NCBI RefSeq assembly: GCF_018617385.1
Contig: NZ_JACSKA010000005.1
Span: 62,001-126,000 of the forward strand
DNA from: Exiguobacterium sp018617385
GTDB lineage: Bacteria > Bacillota > Bacilli > Exiguobacteriales > Exiguobacteriaceae
Length of the DNA: 64,000 nucleotides
Direction: 5' to 3'
The notes beneath the pieces are model-generated. The model saw nothing but the letters and a program-made list of their open reading frames with translations, did no database searches and was not told the origin of the DNA. The translations under genes and the position numbers were made by a program. Shown piece after piece: positions 61,846 to 64,000 of the stretch. How positions within the stretch are numbered: position 1 is the first letter of the stretch; each line of letters starts with the position of its first letter.

Positions 61846-63081
61846 ATGAAATGGAAAGATATACCTAAACCAATAAAAGTTCGACTCGTGACATCATTTT
61901 TTAACCGTTCGGTCTCATTCGCCATCATGCCGTTCATGGCACTTCTCTTTGTCAAAGCATTCAATGAATGGATCGCAGGAGTCTTCTTGATCTCGCTCGT
62001 CTGTCTCGGATACGTGATCGGGTTAATCGGGGGCTATCTCGCCGATAAGTTCTCACGGAAGCGACTCCTCGTGTTGACGGCTAGCCTCACGGCATCGATG
62101 TTTCTCGTCATGACGCTCAGTCTTCAGTTCGACCAGATGATTGTCTTTATGATTGCCTATACGATTTTCACGGTCACGAATAACCTTGGACGACCGGCGA
62201 TGAGTGCCATCATTATCGACGCGACAACACCTGAGAACCGAAAAGCCGTATACGCGCTCGATTACTGGTTGATCAACCTCTCAATCACGATCGGGACAGC
62301 ACTCGGAGGCTGGCTCTATGTCAGCAACCAACTGTTACTGTTTTGGATTTTGACGTTCACGTCGAGCATGCTGCCAATCGCGTACGCCATCTTCCTCGAG
62401 GACACGAAACGGACGTGGACGTCTCAAAAGCTTCGCCTCGTCTTCGTCGACGTGTTCCAAAGTTATCAAATCGCCTGGCGTGACCGTCCGTTCGTCAAAG
62501 TCGTCTTCGGCTCGATGTGTATCCTCGCTGCCGAGTTCTCGATGGGTAGTTATGTCGCGGTCCGGCTCGCCGATTCATTCGAACCGCTCTCGATTGAAGC
62601 ATGGACGATCAACGGAGTGCGGATGATGAGTCTCATTCAAATCGAGAACACGCTCATCGTCGTCGCGTTGACGTTCTTCATTCAACGTCTCGCCTCCCGT
62701 TTCTCAAACAAGCACACGCTACTCGGCGGGCTCGTACTATACACGATCGGGTACGCCGTCATCACGAGTGCGAACTCGATGTTCCTTCTTCTCGGCTTCA
62801 TGCTCATCGCCACGTTCGGCGAATTGTTGTACTCGCCCGTATTGAATACGGAGAAGGCGAACATGATGCCGGAAAACCGACGTGGTGCGTACTCTGCGTT
62901 TGCCGGGACCTCATTCGCCGGTGCCGACTTCTTATCACGTTCGACGATTTTGATCGGGTCGCTTCTCACCCCGTTCATGATGAGCGTCTACATCGGACTG
63001 TTGGTCAGCTTCGGCTGTTTCCTCGTCTATAGCGGAATTTATGTAAAAGAAAAGCTCGTCCTACGACGAGCGGCGTCCTAA
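61846..63081 (+). CDS. MFS transporter
   Basis: 411 residues, 12 predicted TMs. Motif A is GGYLADKFSRKRLL between TM2 and TM3, and NNLGRPAMSAIIIDATTPENRKAVYALDY is the usual loop 4-5 region of DHA-type exporters. The substrate is unknown, probably a drug or sugar efflux carrier. Start MKWKDIPK behind GGAAGGTGACAAG. Divergent from the SgrR-type regulator with about 100 bases between. Confidence 0.87.
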   Translation: MKWKDIPKPIKVRLVTSFFNRSVSFAIMPFMALLFVKAFNEWIAGVFLISLVCLGYVIGLIGGYLADKFSRKRLLVLTASLTASMFLVMTLSLQFDQMIVFMIAYTIFTVTNNLGRPAMSAIIIDATTPENRKAVYALDYWLINLSITIGTALGGWLYVSNQLLLFWILTFTSSMLPIAYAIFLEDTKRTWTSQKLRLVFVDVFQSYQIAWRDRPFVKVVFGSMCILAAEFSMGSYVAVRLADSFEPLSIEAWTINGVRMMSLIQIENTLIVVALTFFIQRLASRFSNKHTLLGGLVLYTIGYAVITSANSMFLLLGFMLIATFGELLYSPVLNTEKANMMPENRRGAYSAFAGTSFAGADFLSRSTILIGSLLTPFMMSVYIGLLVSFGCFLVYSGIYVKEKLVLRRAAS

Positions 63082-63084
63082 ATC

Positions 63085-63118
63085 AAACCCATCCTTTCTC
63101 AGTGGAAGGATGGGTTTT
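63085..63118. terminator. bidirectional terminator
   Basis: AAACCCATCCTT pairs with AAGGATGGGTTT around a nine-base loop, followed by a T tract. It lies between convergent genes. Confidence 0.85.
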
Positions 63119-63515
63119 AGTCGAGCTGTTGTTGGTGCATCGCATAAATCAAGGTCAACGCCCGGATGCAGAAGATTGTCGAGAAGCCATAAATGCTCAG
63201 TTCGAGCAACGAAACGGATGGATATTGTAGGCCAAGGGAGACCACATAGCCTACTAAACAAAGCAAGACGACGAATGTGATCGTCCACTCATCCGACTTC
63301 CGCTTCATCTTTTCCGCCACCCCCTTCTCTTCTTTCTCTACACGCTCCCGTTGCCAAAAGTAAAAGAGCAAGGCATACATCGCAAACGAGGTTCTCGGAA
63401 CGTCGCCTAAGAGTAAATCAAAAATGATGAGACCTAAAAATAAGTATGTCCCTAACTGATAGCCGCTCTTCATTTGAAGACTCGAACGAAGTGATCCGTT
63501 TGATTTCCACTTCAT
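63117..63515 (-). CDS. hypothetical membrane protein, 132 residues
   Basis: Four predicted TMs (about 20-36, 42-55, 75-92, 98-120) with a charged middle loop (QRERVEKEEKGVAEKMKRKSDEW). No family recognised. Its start overlaps the stop of the 52-residue gene (ATGA), so the two are translated together. General layout is again 2+2 TMs, without the motifs of the expanded family. Confidence 0.65.
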   Translation of the reverse strand: MKWKSNGSLRSSLQMKSGYQLGTYLFLGLIIFDLLLGDVPRTSFAMYALLFYFWQRERVEKEEKGVAEKMKRKSDEWTITFVVLLCLVGYVVSLGLQYPSVSLLELSIYGFSTIFCIRALTLIYAMHQQQLD

Positions 63516-63670
63516 AATCCAATCACCGCCACGGTCAATCCACCGTAGACGAACCCGAGTACGATGGCACTGATGGCCATGCGCTTATATTGTGGATATT
63601 GATAAAGGGCAATCGCCCCACCAACGACGTGAACGAAGGCGACGATGAACGTCAAAATCGGAAAAAGCAT
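63512..63670 (-). CDS. 52-residue two-TM membrane protein
   Basis: Two TMs (MLFPILTFIVAFVHVVGG and ISAIVLGFVYGGLTVAVIGL) joined by a short polar turn (YQYPQYKRM). Ribosome site AGAGG, ATG start, stop coupled to the next gene. No family recognised. First gene of a two-gene membrane unit, 104 bases from the divergent TM2-domain gene. Confidence 0.6.
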   Translation of the reverse strand: MLFPILTFIVAFVHVVGGAIALYQYPQYKRMAISAIVLGFVYGGLTVAVIGL

Positions 63671-63774
63671 AAAGAACCTCTTTTCTTTTTAGGAAATCAT
63701 GGAAACAAATCCATTTTCCGATATACTTGAGTGCGAACTCATTATAACAATTATGGATAAGGAGTTGGAGTCCT

Positions 63775-64000
63775 ATGTATGATTCGCGTATGGATTTGAC
63801 GACAGAAGAAATGTTACTCGTGAACAGCGAAGTCGAAAAACGAAAACGTAGCTTGCTCGTCGCCTACTTGCTTTGGTTTTTCCTCGGTGCATTTGGTGCG
63901 CATCGTTTCTATTTCAAAAAAATCGGTTCAGGAATCGCCATGGTCCTACTCGTCGTCTTGACGCTCGGTCTCGGTGCATTCATCACAGGCATTTGGGCAC
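63775..64000 (+). CDS. TM2-domain protein (partial)
   Basis: The first 75 codons are present; the gene leaves the window. A charged N-terminus (MDLTTEEMLLVNSEVEKRKRS) leads into the TM2 domain: LLVAYLLWFFLGAFGAHRFYFKKIGSGIAMVLL, with the conserved F-L-G-x-x-G-x-H-R-F-Y core. TM2 proteins are small two-helix membrane proteins of unclear function. Start behind AAGGAGTTGGAGTCCT. Confidence 0.85.
   Translation, partial: MYDSRMDLTTEEMLLVNSEVEKRKRSLLVAYLLWFFLGAFGAHRFYFKKIGSGIAMVLLVVLTLGLGAFITGIWA

Overview
The window is chromosomal DNA from a low-to-mid GC Gram-positive bacterium of the Bacillales. Exiguobacterium is the best fit (inference). The support is a CIRCE-controlled groES-groEL pair beside ydiL- and ydiK-like genes in the Bacillus order, a staphyloxanthin-type crtP, strong AGGAGG ribosome sites, many ATGA stop/start couplings and TTG/GTG starts. 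No rRNA, tRNA, CRISPR array or complete insertion sequence was seen. The left edge cuts into cas3, so a CRISPR-Cas locus (type I, I-C-like) lies just outside.

Layout. 0.5-12 kb holds cell-envelope and signalling genes. These are a secreted glucosaminidase, a VanR/VanS-type two-component pair with a SAM methyltransferase and a divergent DedA protein, a TetR-controlled ABC-2 exporter, and one operon of mini-adaptor, MacB-type ABC transporter and a second two-component system. 12-15.5 kb has an isolated crtP and an ABC-2 exporter that ends in a coupled 29-residue membrane peptide. 15.5-23.3 kb is dominated by an expanded family of about 160-residue membrane proteins: eight copies here in two operons, and a ninth at 31 kb. 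One operon also carries a SUKH/SMI1-KNR4 protein. Between the two operons sits a four-gene Crp/Fnr and YdcZ-type DMT transporter operon. 23.4-31.5 kb carries metabolic and regulatory genes (MFS/IclR, amine oxidase, Lrp/isochorismatase), a nucleotidyltransferase and two DUF3841 proteins.

31.5-39.7 kb starts with a small AT-rich patch of microproteins, including a 39-residue protein with eight cysteines. It is followed by a LytTR regulator fused to a degenerate ABC domain next to an ABC-2 exporter, then a SorC-regulated rpiA/Gfo-Idh/VOC sugar operon and a third DUF3841 gene.

40-56.5 kb is a defence-type island. It contains a HelD-like helicase, a 1392-residue SF1 helicase with a C-terminal Vsr-like nuclease, an anchored extracytoplasmic protein, and a translationally coupled pair: a 1020-residue protein of unknown fold plus a 1553-residue DEAH/DUF1998 helicase. 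The pair resembles a type III Druantia (DruH-DruE) cassette. The island ends in a decayed hsdR and a 50-bp palindrome before groEL. 56.6-64 kb returns to core genes: groESL, the CPBP protease, an SgrR-type regulator divergent from an MFS transporter, and small membrane proteins including a TM2-domain protein cut by the right edge.
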